Origin: an uncultured Acidobacteriota bacterium
GTDB lineage: Bacteria; Acidobacteriota; Vicinamibacteria; Fen-336
Reading direction: 5' to 3'
DNA length: 64,000 bases
NCBI GenBank assembly: GCA_902826455.1
Contig: CADEEV010000018.1
Location: 1 to 64,000 of the forward strand
Numbering within the stretch: position 1 is the first letter of the stretch; each line of letters begins with the position of its first letter. The position numbers and the translations under genes were made by a program. Of the stretch, positions 29,403 through 37,846 are shown piece after piece. Below the pieces are notes generated by a model. That model searched no databases and had not been told where the DNA came from. It saw only the letters and a program-made list of their open reading frames with translations.

Positions 29403-30820
29403 CAGAGCTCGGCCGCGGTCTCGCGCAGGTCGTCGAGACCCTGCTGCAGGCGTTCGCGATGGGTCCTGAAGGACAGGACGCAGATCCGCAGCGTGAAGCG
29501 TCCGCGCAGCACCGTGCCGCTCAGGTGGACGCGCTGGCGGGCGTTCACGGCCTCGAGCCAGCGGCGGTTGAGAGCGTCGGTCGCAGCCGCGTCGAGGGCC
29601 GGGGGCTCCAGCCGGAACGCGAACAGGGACAGTTGCGGCTCCGCGACGATCCGGACCTGCGGCAGTTCCCGGACGACCTCGCAAGCCCACGCCGCCAGGT
29701 CCAGCTTCTCGTCGAGGGCGGCCCGGAACGCGGCGGCTCCGTGGAGCCGCAGCGGCAGCCACACGCGCAGGCCGCGGAAGTCGCGCGACAGCTCCGGGGA
29801 CAGATCCGCGAAGTCGACGCGGCCCGGCTCGTCCTGGGCCTGCGGGAGGTACTCGGCCGTCACGTTGTGGGCGCGGCGGAGGGCCGCCGCGTCCCGGACC
29901 ACCAGCGCTCCGTTCCCGTAGGGAAGGAACAGTCCCTTGTGGGGATCGAGGACGATCGAGTCGGCGCGCTCGATGCCCTGGAGCGCCGCTTTCCCCCGCT
30001 CGGTCATCAGGAAGGAGCCGCCGTAGGCCGCGTCCACGTGGAAGCCGAGGCGCTCGGCGGCGGCCAGCGACGCGATGGCCTGCAGGTCGTCCACCGCGCC
30101 GGTGTTCGTCGTTCCGGCGCTGGCCACCACCAGGAAGGGCTGGAGGCCGGCCGCGCGATCCGCCCTGACCGCGGCGCGCAGCGCGGCGACGTCCATGCGG
30201 AACAAGGCGTCGGTCGCCACGGCGCGCACGTTGCGGACCGGAAAGCCGGCCAGCTGCGCGGCTTTCTTGATCGAGTGGTGGGCCTCCTCCGACACGTACA
30301 GCGTGCCCTTCAGGAAGTCTTCCGGCAGTCGCGCGGCACGCGCCATGACGATCGCCGAGAAGTTCGCGAGGGACCCGCCGCTCGTCAGGATCCCGCCGGA
30401 TTCCGGCCCGTAGCCGGCAAGATCGCAGAACCACCGCACGACGTTGGTCTCGATCTGCACGAGGCCCGGGGCCGCGGCCCACACGCCGACGTAGCGGTTG
30501 ATGGCCGAGCCGAGCAGCGACGCGACCGCCGACGTGAACAGCCCGCCGCCCGGGATGTAGGCGAGGTAGCCGGGCCCCGCGCAGTTGAAGCTCTTCGGGG
30601 CGGCCCGTTCGAGGAGGAGGTCGAGGACCTCGTCGAGCGAGCCGGCGGCCTCCGGCATCGCCTCCACCAGGGACCGGGCCAGCGCGGCGCCGCCCTCGAC
30701 GTCGCCGGCCTTCTGCCGGGGCAACGAGGCCACGTGGGCCACGACGCGGGCGGACACGGCCGCCAGCAGGCGTTCCATCTCCGGCGTGTCGAGCTCGAGT
30801 TCCGGAAAGCGGTCGCTCAT
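29399..30820 (-). CDS. PLP-dependent group II amino-acid decarboxylase
   Basis: 473 residues. Typical motifs: SGGSLANFSAI, HHSIKKAAQLAG, GTTNTGAVDD, HVDAAYGGS, and the Schiff-base Lys in DPHKGLFLPYG. The closest class is aromatic-L-amino-acid/glutamate-type decarboxylases. The substrate cannot be fixed from sequence; AADC-like is the first guess. The ATG is preceded by TACAAT eight bases away and has no Shine-Dalgarno sequence. It lies downstream of the alpha-2-macroglobulin gene. Confidence 0.93.
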   Translation of the reverse strand: MSDRFPELELDTPEMERLLAAVSARVVAHVASLPRQKAGDVEGGAALARSLVEAMPEAAGSLDEVLDLLLERAAPKSFNCAGPGYLAYIPGGGLFTSAVASLLGSAINRYVGVWAAAPGLVQIETNVVRWFCDLAGYGPESGGILTSGGSLANFSAIVMARAARLPEDFLKGTLYVSEEAHHSIKKAAQLAGFPVRNVRAVATDALFRMDVAALRAAVRADRAAGLQPFLVVASAGTTNTGAVDDLQAIASLAAAERLGFHVDAAYGGSFLMTERGKAALQGIERADSIVLDPHKGLFLPYGNGALVVRDAAALRRAHNVTAEYLPQAQDEPGRVDFADLSPELSRDFRGLRVWLPLRLHGAAAFRAALDEKLDLAAWACEVVRELPQVRIVAEPQLSLFAFRLEPPALDAAATDALNRRWLEAVNARQRVHLSGTVLRGRFTLRICVLSFRTHRERLQQGLDDLRETAAELC

Positions 30821-30828
30821 CGCGCGTC

Positions 30829-30834
30829 ATTGTA
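30829..30834 (-). promoter_or_regulatory. Possible -10 box for a leaderless transcript (TACAAT)
   Basis: On the minus strand TACAAT ends eight bases before the decarboxylase ATG. No Shine-Dalgarno sequence precedes it. It lies within the 24-base gap from the alpha-2-macroglobulin stop and overlaps nothing coding. Confidence 0.4.
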
Positions 30835-30844
30835 CGCGGCGCGA

Positions 30845-33800
30845 CTACGGCTCGATCGTGGCCCTCCACTCGTCGGCGAGGGCCGCGATGCCCGGCGCGT
30901 ACATCGCGTAGCCGTGGGCCGGCAGCGCGTGGTAGTCGCCGGGCGTCTCGGCCCGCAGCACGTAGCGGATCACCTGGCGGCCCTGGGCGAGATGGGTGAT
31001 GAAGAACGCGACGCGCTCGTCGCGCAGCTCCATGTTCGAGCACAGGCCGTCCCCGTAGCGCGCGCCGCTCACGAGGTCGACCGGCTCGAAGCCCGCGGGC
31101 TTCGGATCCTCGAAGACGAGATGGTCGTAGGCCGTCGGCGCCTCGATGGCGAGGCGCACCTCGACCTCCTCGCCGCTCTTCACCGCCGCCAGGCTGGGCA
31201 CCCTCACGTAGTCGTACTCGAGCCGCCGCTCGCCCTGGCTCTCGGCCACGCGCGGCGTGCGCCGGTAGTACTCGCGGGTGAGCCGCAGGTCCGTGCCGGC
31301 GCCCCTGATGTCCTCCTCCTTCGTGAAGTAGCGCAGGCTCGCGGTGTAGTAGAGGACCCCGCTGCCCGTGACCTTCACCGACACGGTCTTGCGGCCGGCG
31401 CCGAGCTCGGCGTCGCCCAGCACCAGCGTGTCGTCGAAGGCGAAGCCGTTCTGCGGGGTGATCCGGAACGTCTTCGTGATGCCGCCGGCCCGCACCTCCG
31501 CGGTGAGGTCGGCGCCCGTCTCGCCCGCTCCCTTCGCGAACGCCGCGAGGGCGTAGATGGCGTGGGCGGTGTCGCGGGTCGAGTCCCAGCGGCTCCCCTG
31601 GCGGTTCAGGAGCAGCCAGCGCGCGACCTTCGGCGCGAGCGGATGCTCGGGAGCGATCTCGGCCAGCGCCCACAGGGCAAAGGCCTGGGTCTCGACCCGG
31701 TCGTTCTCCCAGAACCACCAGTGGGACGCGACGCGCCACGACGCGGTGTCGGAGGCCGCGTCGACCTGGGCCAGGTCCTCGAGGTTCGACACGATCGTCT
31801 TCGCGTCGGCCGTGCGCCCCGAGCGCTGCAGCGCCAGGGCGAGCAGCGACCTGCCGTGAACCGTCAGGTCCTCGCGACGTGCGAAGAGCCGATCCAGTCC
31901 TTCCGGCTTGCGGCCGGCCGACGCCAGGGCGAAGGCGGCGTAGGCGCGCTCGTGGAGCGAATTCGAGTCCTTCACGTGGCTCTCGAGGAACGCGACACCG
32001 CGGCCCAGCGCGTTCTCGTCGACGGCGACGCCGGCCGCCTTCGCGGTGACCAGGCCGTAGACCACGTAGGCGCTGATGCGGATGTCGCTGGTATCCGCCC
32101 TCCACCAGCCCCAGCCGCCGTCGTCGCCCTGGAAGGCGTACAGCCGGCCGAGACCCGCCCGCACCATGGCCTCGAGCTCGGCCGCGTCGAAGACCGGGTC
32201 CTTGTCGCGGCGGTAGGAGCGGTCCTTCGTGATGAGCCGCCGGCGCGCCGCGAGGTCCTCGAGGCGCAGGCCGCTCTCCTTGAAAGTGCGCGCGAGCAAC
32301 ACCGCCGGCAGGAAGCGGCTCATGGTCTGCTCGACACAGCCGTAGGGATAGTCGACGAGATACGGGACTGCTTCGACCAGCGACGAGAGCAGCGTCGGCG
32401 CCACGGTCAGCGTGAGCTGCGCCGAGCCCGCCCCGCGCTCGGACGGCACGTCGAACACGAGCTCGCGGCTCTCGCCCGCCCGCATCCGACCGGCCTGCGA
32501 GACCTGCTTGTCGACGCCGTGCACGAGCGCCTCGAAGCTCATCTCGGCAGCGTCGGATTCGATCCTCGTGAGCGCCGACACGCGGATCTTCGCGGTCCCC
32601 ACGCCCGTCACGCGGGCAGGCCACTCGACGCGCACCTGCCCGTTCTTCTCGACGCGCAGCTTCGACGTGCCGGGCGACTCGAGGCGCAGCACGTCCGAGA
32701 CCTCGAGTCCGGCCGTGACGTCGAGGGCTTCGGCGGTGTCGTTCACGATCAGCGCCGACAGCAGCACGCGGTCGCGCTCCACGAAGAAGCGCGGCGACTG
32801 CAGGCGCACCGTGAGGTCCTTTCGCGCGACGACGCTCGCGATGGCCTCGCCCACGCGAGCCTGGGCGTCTCCGCCGCGTGCCACCACCTTCCAGTCCGTG
32901 AGCGAGTCGGGAAAGCGGACCGTGACGCTCGCCTTCCCGTCGGCGTCGGTGGTGACGGCCGCGTTCCAGTAGGCCGTGTCGGCGAAGACCGAGCGTGTCT
33001 GTGCGGCAGCCAGCTCCTCGCGATCGGCCCCGGCCTCGTTCGCCCGGAGCCCCGCCTCCTCCTTCAGCAGCCTCTTGCCTGCGCCGACGAAGGCGGCCTG
33101 GGCGGCCGGCGCCGGCGCGTTCGGGGCCATCACCCCGGCCGCCATCCCGTCGGCGGCGACCTCGACCGTCTGATCGAGCTCCAGCTCGTCGCCGGCCCAG
33201 TCCGAGCGCTGCCGCCGCAGGTCGCCCCACCAGCCCGGCGGCATGCCGTGGCGCCGATAGGCCACATCCTTCGCCTGGCGCCAGGGGGCGCCCGCCGCGT
33301 GCAGGGCGAACGAGGACGTCTCCTGGACCTGCACTTGCCGCCGGTCGCCGTAGAAGAAGGTGCGGATGTCCGGCGCATAGGGCGCCTGGATCGCTTCCAC
33401 CGACCGATCCGTGACGGCGAGGAGCAGGGATGCCGCGACGGGCCGCCCCGCGGCGTCGCGCACGACGAGGTCGATGACGCCTTCGGCGCCCGGCTTCACC
33501 GTGCCGCCTCTCGGCGTCGCCTCGACGCTCAGGAACCGCGGCGTCGGCGGCACCAGGATCTCCTGTTGTGCGGAGTACACCTGGCCGTCGCTGACCAGCG
33601 TCGCCCGCAGGAAGGCGTTGGGCGCGTGGCTCCGCGTCAGCGCCAGGGAGACGACGCGCCGCTTCCCGTCCAGGGCCACGGTCCGATGCCGGAGGATCCG
33701 CCCGCCCGCTTCCTCCGTCAGCAGCACGCTGCCGCGGCGCGACGACGACAGCAGCACGCGCGCGGTCTCGCCCTCCCGGTACTGGGCATGCTCGAGGCTG

Positions 33801-36550
33801 AGCTCGATGTCCTGCAGCCGGAAGAGATCGCTCGTCGTGCCGTCGTCGGCCACGTCGAAGACGTGCTCCGCCGTGACCGGCTCCTGCCGTTCGTCCGCGG
33901 CGGCCAGCGCGACGCGATACTCGCCGCCGGTCGCGGGCGCGAAGCGCAGCGTGCCGCGCCCCGTGGCGTCGAGCTTCAGCGTCTGCTCGAGAACGGGGGA
34001 CTCGCTCACCGTCTCGTGGAGCGACGACCAGGTCCGGCGGAAGACCGTCGCCTTCGGCGTCGCGGCCACCGGCCGGCCGTTGGGATCCGCCGCGGCGATC
34101 GCGAACGTGGCGGTCTCGCCGGTGCGGTAGAAGCCGCGGTCCGGCTGCACGAAGAGGGAGAACGCCGCCCGGGAGGCGCGCACCGTGCCGGCGCCCTTCA
34201 CCTCGCGGCGCGACAGGTCGGTGACCTCGGCTTCGATCTCGTAGCGACCGTCTTCACCGGGCCGGGTCGGGAACTCGATCGGCGCGCGCCCGGAGGCGTC
34301 GGTACGTGCCCTGCCTTCGGTGACGACCTGACGCGATCCACCGCGCCACGGCCGGGTGCCGATCTCGCCGAAGAACCAGGAGTTCTCTTCGCGGAACGGC
34401 CAGAAACTGAGACCCGGCTGCCAGAAGACGCGCCACGTCACGGCGGCGTCGGCCACCGGCGAGCCGAAGTAGTACTGCGCGATCACGCTGGCCTTGCCCG
34501 GCGCGCCGGCGCGAAGGGCGTCGCCCGCCTCGACCGTGACCTCGTAGTCCGGCTTCCGGTACTCCTCGACGCGGAACTGGCCGCCGGCCACGTTCACGCG
34601 GCCGTCGCCGCCGACCTCGATCTGGAAGGCGTACTCCCCCAGGGGCGCCTCGTCGCCCAGCGCCAGGCTCCCCGAGACGACGCCGAACGCGTCCGTGACG
34701 TGCACGTGGCGATACAGCTCGTTCCCCTTCGGGTCCCGCACCACGATGCTGACGCTCGCCTGGGCGAGCGGGCGGCCGCCGGTCTCCGACGCGCGCAAGG
34801 CCTGCGCACGGAACTGCACGCTGTGGCCGGGCCGGTAGACGGGACGGTCCGTCGACAGGTGGATGCGCACGGGTACCGCGTCGCCCCACCAGTACGCGTA
34901 GGCCTCGGGCGTCGCCGCGATGCGATCGCCGATGATCGCCACGGCGTCGAGCACCCGGTTCTGCCGCTCGCGCGTAAGGGCCAGGCTGAACGTCCCGTCG
35001 GGGCCCGTGCGCCCCCTCACCACGTTCGTGCGGACGTCGTTCTTCCAGGGCTCGCGCTCGCGGGTCACGAGCGACGCGCCCTCGACCGCGGCCCCGGTCA
35101 CGGCGTCGGCCACGTAGAAGAGGCCCTGCTCCGACCCGACCTTCTGGACGAGGGCGAGGTCCGAGACGATCACGTAAGTGGCGTACGCGACGCCGGCGGC
35201 GCGCGCTTCCACGCGGTAGAGACCACGGGCGAGCTGCGGCAGCGGGACCTGGGCCGAGCGGTGCTGATGCGAGCCGTCGTCGCCGGTCGCGTGCTGCCAA
35301 GTGGCCGCAGCACCTGCGGGGGGCGTCGCGCCGGGCGCGCTCGGGGCGTCGCGGAAGCCGGCATCGGCGCGCGCGAGGCGAACCGGATCGAGGAGCACGG
35401 CTTCGGGATCCAGGCGATCGGCGCGGAACACCACCGTCGTCACGTTCCGGGTCGTGACGCCGAGGCTCACCGCCCGGCCGGGGAGCACGGGCCCGGGCGT
35501 GTCGAACGACAGCTCGACGCGCCGCAGGTCCTGCAGCGCCGCCTTCGCGTCGGAGGACCAGGGGCTCTTCGGGTAGCGCGCCACGACGGCCTCGTAGGCG
35601 GTCTCCGCGGCGCGCGGCTCGCCCTGTTCTTCGAGCATGCGAGCGGCGCCGAACGCCGCATCGTCCGCCAGCGGATCCTGCGGGTAGCGGCGGCCCAGCG
35701 CCTGCATGTCCTCGACGGGACTGCCGAGCCGCGTCAGGGCCTCGGCTTCGTCCTTCGTCAGGGGTCGATCCGCCTTCTTCAGCGCTTCGACCTGTCCCCG
35801 AAGCCGATGGCGCTGGAGGGCGCTCGCGTAGGTGGCGAGGGCGCCGGAGCGCGTGTCGTTGCCGGCGCGGGCCACGACCTCGCGGTAGAGGGCGTCGGAG
35901 CGCAGGAACGCGGCCCACTCCCGGCGCGGCGCGAAGTAGCGGTCGCTCACGCGCGTGATCTTCGAGAGAGGCATCGGGCCCGAGCCCCAGCGCGACTGCA
36001 GCACGTCCGCCAGGTCGAGATCGGTCGCGAGCACCTCGACGAGCACCTCGCGGGCCGAGCCACCTACCGGCAGCTTCCCGTCCTCGACGAGGTAGAGGAT
36101 CTCGCGGGCCGTCTCGAGGTGCGCGAGCGCCGCGGCCTGGTCCTCCGCCTGGAGCCAGACCTGCTCGCCCTCGCGGTTCTCTCCGCCGCGACGGAGCTGG
36201 TCCCCGACCTTGAAGCCCTGATGGTCTGCGCGCAGGTAGACGTCCGCGAGCAGGCGGCGCGCACGAACGCCTTCGAGGGAGTCGCCGCGCCGGGCGACGA
36301 GCGCCTCGCCTTCCCGCAGCGCCTCGTCCCACTCTCCCAGCCCCGCCAGGCTCGCGACGACGCGGCGCTCCTTCAGGGGATCGGGGGCGGCCTTGAGCTC
36401 GGCGCGGAACAGCACGAGCGCCTTCTTGAAGTCCTTGCGGGCGAAGGCCGTCTCTCCGGTCTCGACGGCGGCGCCGGCGCCTTTCGAGGCGCCCTGCGCG
36501 AGGAGCACCCCGAGGCCGGGGACGACGAGGATCGCAAGCAGGCGTCGCAT
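30845..36550 (-). CDS. Bacterial alpha-2-macroglobulin with N-terminal TPR region and intact thioester
   Basis: 1901 residues, one of the largest genes here. A signal peptide (MRRLLAILVVPGLGVLLAQG) without a lipobox Cys implies a periplasmic or secreted protein. Residues ~30-340 have TPR-like helices (FARKDFKKALVLFRAELKA; ALGRRYPQDPLADDAAFGAARM). MG domains follow, for example LSTDRPVYRPGHSVQFRAQA and VQPDRGFYRTGETATFAI. The bait region is near the middle. The thioester site is YPYGCVEQTMSRF (Cys1405), as in the family (CxEQ). A helical thioester domain with WGWWRADTSD precedes a C-terminal receptor-like domain. It likely traps proteases. Start ATG has GGAGG eight bases upstream. The gene lies upstream of the decarboxylase and FkbM genes. 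Confidence 0.94.
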   Translation of the reverse strand: MRRLLAILVVPGLGVLLAQGASKGAGAAVETGETAFARKDFKKALVLFRAELKAAPDPLKERRVVASLAGLGEWDEALREGEALVARRGDSLEGVRARRLLADVYLRADHQGFKVGDQLRRGGENREGEQVWLQAEDQAAALAHLETAREILYLVEDGKLPVGGSAREVLVEVLATDLDLADVLQSRWGSGPMPLSKITRVSDRYFAPRREWAAFLRSDALYREVVARAGNDTRSGALATYASALQRHRLRGQVEALKKADRPLTKDEAEALTRLGSPVEDMQALGRRYPQDPLADDAAFGAARMLEEQGEPRAAETAYEAVVARYPKSPWSSDAKAALQDLRRVELSFDTPGPVLPGRAVSLGVTTRNVTTVVFRADRLDPEAVLLDPVRLARADAGFRDAPSAPGATPPAGAAATWQHATGDDGSHQHRSAQVPLPQLARGLYRVEARAAGVAYATYVIVSDLALVQKVGSEQGLFYVADAVTGAAVEGASLVTREREPWKNDVRTNVVRGRTGPDGTFSLALTRERQNRVLDAVAIIGDRIAATPEAYAYWWGDAVPVRIHLSTDRPVYRPGHSVQFRAQALRASETGGRPLAQASVSIVVRDPKGNELYRHVHVTDAFGVVSGSLALGDEAPLGEYAFQIEVGGDGRVNVAGGQFRVEEYRKPDYEVTVEAGDALRAGAPGKASVIAQYYFGSPVADAAVTWRVFWQPGLSFWPFREENSWFFGEIGTRPWRGGSRQVVTEGRARTDASGRAPIEFPTRPGEDGRYEIEAEVTDLSRREVKGAGTVRASRAAFSLFVQPDRGFYRTGETATFAIAAADPNGRPVAATPKATVFRRTWSSLHETVSESPVLEQTLKLDATGRGTLRFAPATGGEYRVALAAADERQEPVTAEHVFDVADDGTTSDLFRLQDIELSLEHAQYREGETARVLLSSSRRGSVLLTEEAGGRILRHRTVALDGKRRVVSLALTRSHAPNAFLRATLVSDGQVYSAQQEILVPPTPRFLSVEATPRGGTVKPGAEGVIDLVVRDAAGRPVAASLLLAVTDRSVEAIQAPYAPDIRTFFYGDRRQVQVQETSSFALHAAGAPWRQAKDVAYRRHGMPPGWWGDLRRQRSDWAGDELELDQTVEVAADGMAAGVMAPNAPAPAAQAAFVGAGKRLLKEEAGLRANEAGADREELAAAQTRSVFADTAYWNAAVTTDADGKASVTVRFPDSLTDWKVVARGGDAQARVGEAIASVVARKDLTVRLQSPRFFVERDRVLLSALIVNDTAEALDVTAGLEVSDVLRLESPGTSKLRVEKNGQVRVEWPARVTGVGTAKIRVSALTRIESDAAEMSFEALVHGVDKQVSQAGRMRAGESRELVFDVPSERGAGSAQLTLTVAPTLLSSLVEAVPYLVDYPYGCVEQTMSRFLPAVLLARTFKESGLRLEDLAARRRLITKDRSYRRDKDPVFDAAELEAMVRAGLGRLYAFQGDDGGWGWWRADTSDIRISAYVVYGLVTAKAAGVAVDENALGRGVAFLESHVKDSNSLHERAYAAFALASAGRKPEGLDRLFARREDLTVHGRSLLALALQRSGRTADAKTIVSNLEDLAQVDAASDTASWRVASHWWFWENDRVETQAFALWALAEIAPEHPLAPKVARWLLLNRQGSRWDSTRDTAHAIYALAAFAKGAGETGADLTAEVRAGGITKTFRITPQNGFAFDDTLVLGDAELGAGRKTVSVKVTGSGVLYYTASLRYFTKEEDIRGAGTDLRLTREYYRRTPRVAESQGERRLEYDYVRVPSLAAVKSGEEVEVRLAIEAPTAYDHLVFEDPKPAGFEPVDLVSGARYGDGLCSNMELRDERVAFFITHLAQGRQVIRYVLRAETPGDYHALPAHGYAMYAPGIAALADEWRATIEP

Positions 36551-36652
36551 GGTTCAAGGCCTCCGCCACCCCTACAGCCTCGGGGGCGGCTTCATTCCCG
36601 TGACTGTAACCGACTCGCCTCCGGCGCTTCCGGCTGTTTCACGGCTTTTTAC

Positions 36653-36681
36653 TTGACCAGTCAACCATTGATGCCTAACGT
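36653..36681 (+). promoter_or_regulatory. Putative MarR promoter with self-operator
   Basis: TTGAC-CA-GTCAA (36653-36664) is an inverted repeat whose first half is a -35-like TTGACC. Seventeen bases further on is TAACGT (36676-36681), a poor -10 (three of six). The MarR ATG is at 36710. This layout suggests autoregulation of the MarR-YceI operon by MarR. Confidence 0.5.
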
Positions 36682-36709
36682 GTCTAGCGTGAAGCGGAGG
36701 AGCGGCGCC

Positions 36710-37198
36710 ATGCAGCGGGAGATCCGGCAAGGCCGTCCGTTCGGCTCCTGCAGCCAGGAGGCGACCCTCGGGCTGCTGCGCACGTCGGACCTGGTGCGCC
36801 GGCAGCTGGCCCAGGTCGTCGAGCCCCTCGGCATCACGCTCCAGCAGTACAACGTGCTGCGGATCCTGCGCGGCGCCGGCGAGGCAGGCCTGCCGACCCT
36901 CGAGATCGTGGAGCGGATGATCGAGCAGGCTCCAGGCATCACCCGCCTCATGGATCGGCTCGAGGCGAAGAAGCTCGTGCGCCGCAAGCGCTGCGATGCG
37001 GACCGCCGCCAGGTGCTGTGCTGGATCACCCCGCCTGGCCTCGAGCTGCTCGGGCGCCTCGACGCGCCGATGCTCGCCGCCGACGAGGCGATCCTCGGCC
37101 GGCTGCCGATCCGCAAGATCGAAACCCTCATTCGTGTTCTCGACGACGTCCGGTCCGGCATCGCGACCGCACCGCAACCGACAAACAAGGGAGAGTAA
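36710..37198 (+). CDS. MarR-family transcriptional regulator
   Basis: 162 residues. Winged helix-turn-helix: LQQYNVLRILRGAGEAGLPTLEIVERMIEQ, then GITRLMDRLEAKKLVRRKRC, then the wing DADRRQVLCWITPPG. Usual MarR length. It begins at the ATG with GGAGG upstream, downstream of a TTGAC/GTCAA palindrome, and is followed three bases after its stop by the YceI gene. It probably controls itself and yceI. The inducer is unknown. Cysteines (C17 or so in FGSCSQ, RKRCDADRR, QVLCW) might allow redox sensing; this is speculative. Confidence 0.9.
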   Translation: MQREIRQGRPFGSCSQEATLGLLRTSDLVRRQLAQVVEPLGITLQQYNVLRILRGAGEAGLPTLEIVERMIEQAPGITRLMDRLEAKKLVRRKRCDADRRQVLCWITPPGLELLGRLDAPMLAADEAILGRLPIRKIETLIRVLDDVRSGIATAPQPTNKGE

Positions 37199-37201
37199 GA
37201 C

Positions 37202-37804
37202 ATGCGTAGATGGATGATCGTTGCGGCGCTCGCCGCGTTCACGTCGCCGGTTTTCGCCGCCGACACGTACGTCGTCGACAAGACCCACGGCGAGGTCGGG
37301 TTCCAGATCACCCACCTCGGCCTGTCGAAGGTCAAGGGCTGGTTCGGGGACTACGAGGGCACGATCGTGGTCGATGCGGCGAAGCCGGAGGCCTCGTCCG
37401 TGGAGTTCATGATCAGGGTCGCCAGCATCAACACCAACAACGAAGGCCGCGACAAGGACCTGCGCGAAGGCGAGGGGCTGTTCGAGGCCGCCAAGTTCCC
37501 GACGATCACCTTCAAGAGCACCAAGGTGGTGGCGAAGGGCAAGGACGCCTACGACGTGACCGGCAACTTCACGATGCACGGCGTGACCAAGACCCTGACG
37601 CTCCCGATCAAGGTGCTCGGGCCGATCACGGATCCCTGGAAGAACGTCAAGTACGGCTTCGAGACCCAGACGGTCCTGAACCGCAAGGACTACGGGATCA
37701 CCTGGCACAAGACGATGGACGGTGGCGGGCTCGTCCTGGGCGACGACGTCACGGTGACGATCAGCCTCGAGGCCGCGAAGAAGAAGGACGAAGCCGCGAA
37801 GTAA
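37202..37804 (+). CDS. YceI-family periplasmic lipocalin-like protein
   Basis: 200 residues: signal peptide ending SPVFAAD, then a beta-barrel with VGFQITHLGLSKVKGWF, INTNNEGRDKDLREGEGLFEA split by a turn, FTMHGVTKTLTLPIKV and DYGITWHKTMDGGGLVLGDDVTV. These are the YceI signature segments, binding isoprenoid-like lipids in known members. GGGAGAG precedes the ATG. Co-transcribed with marR. Confidence 0.94.
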   Translation: MRRWMIVAALAAFTSPVFAADTYVVDKTHGEVGFQITHLGLSKVKGWFGDYEGTIVVDAAKPEASSVEFMIRVASINTNNEGRDKDLREGEGLFEAAKFPTITFKSTKVVAKGKDAYDVTGNFTMHGVTKTLTLPIKVLGPITDPWKNVKYGFETQTVLNRKDYGITWHKTMDGGGLVLGDDVTVTISLEAAKKKDEAAK

Positions 37805-37834
37805 CGGCCGCTCTCTTCGAGAGGCGCGCGGTTG

Positions 37835-37840
37835 TAGACT
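37835..37840 (+). promoter_or_regulatory. Possible -10 box for a leaderless transcript (TAGACT)
   Basis: TAGACT ends six bases before the ATG at 37847, with no Shine-Dalgarno sequence. The gap after yceI is 42 bases. Confidence 0.4.
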
Positions 37841-37846
37841 CTCGCC

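Noticed and set aside
29403-33230. N-terminal part of a long minus-strand frame ending in FkbM
   Set aside because: Shadow of the macroglobulin and decarboxylase genes in another frame; only the FkbM end has recognisable motifs.
29459-36709. Very long open frame on the plus strand upstream of MarR
   Set aside because: Antisense to the alpha-2-macroglobulin and decarboxylase genes; repetitive Arg/Glu/His-rich translation; only the last 163 codons (MarR) are real.
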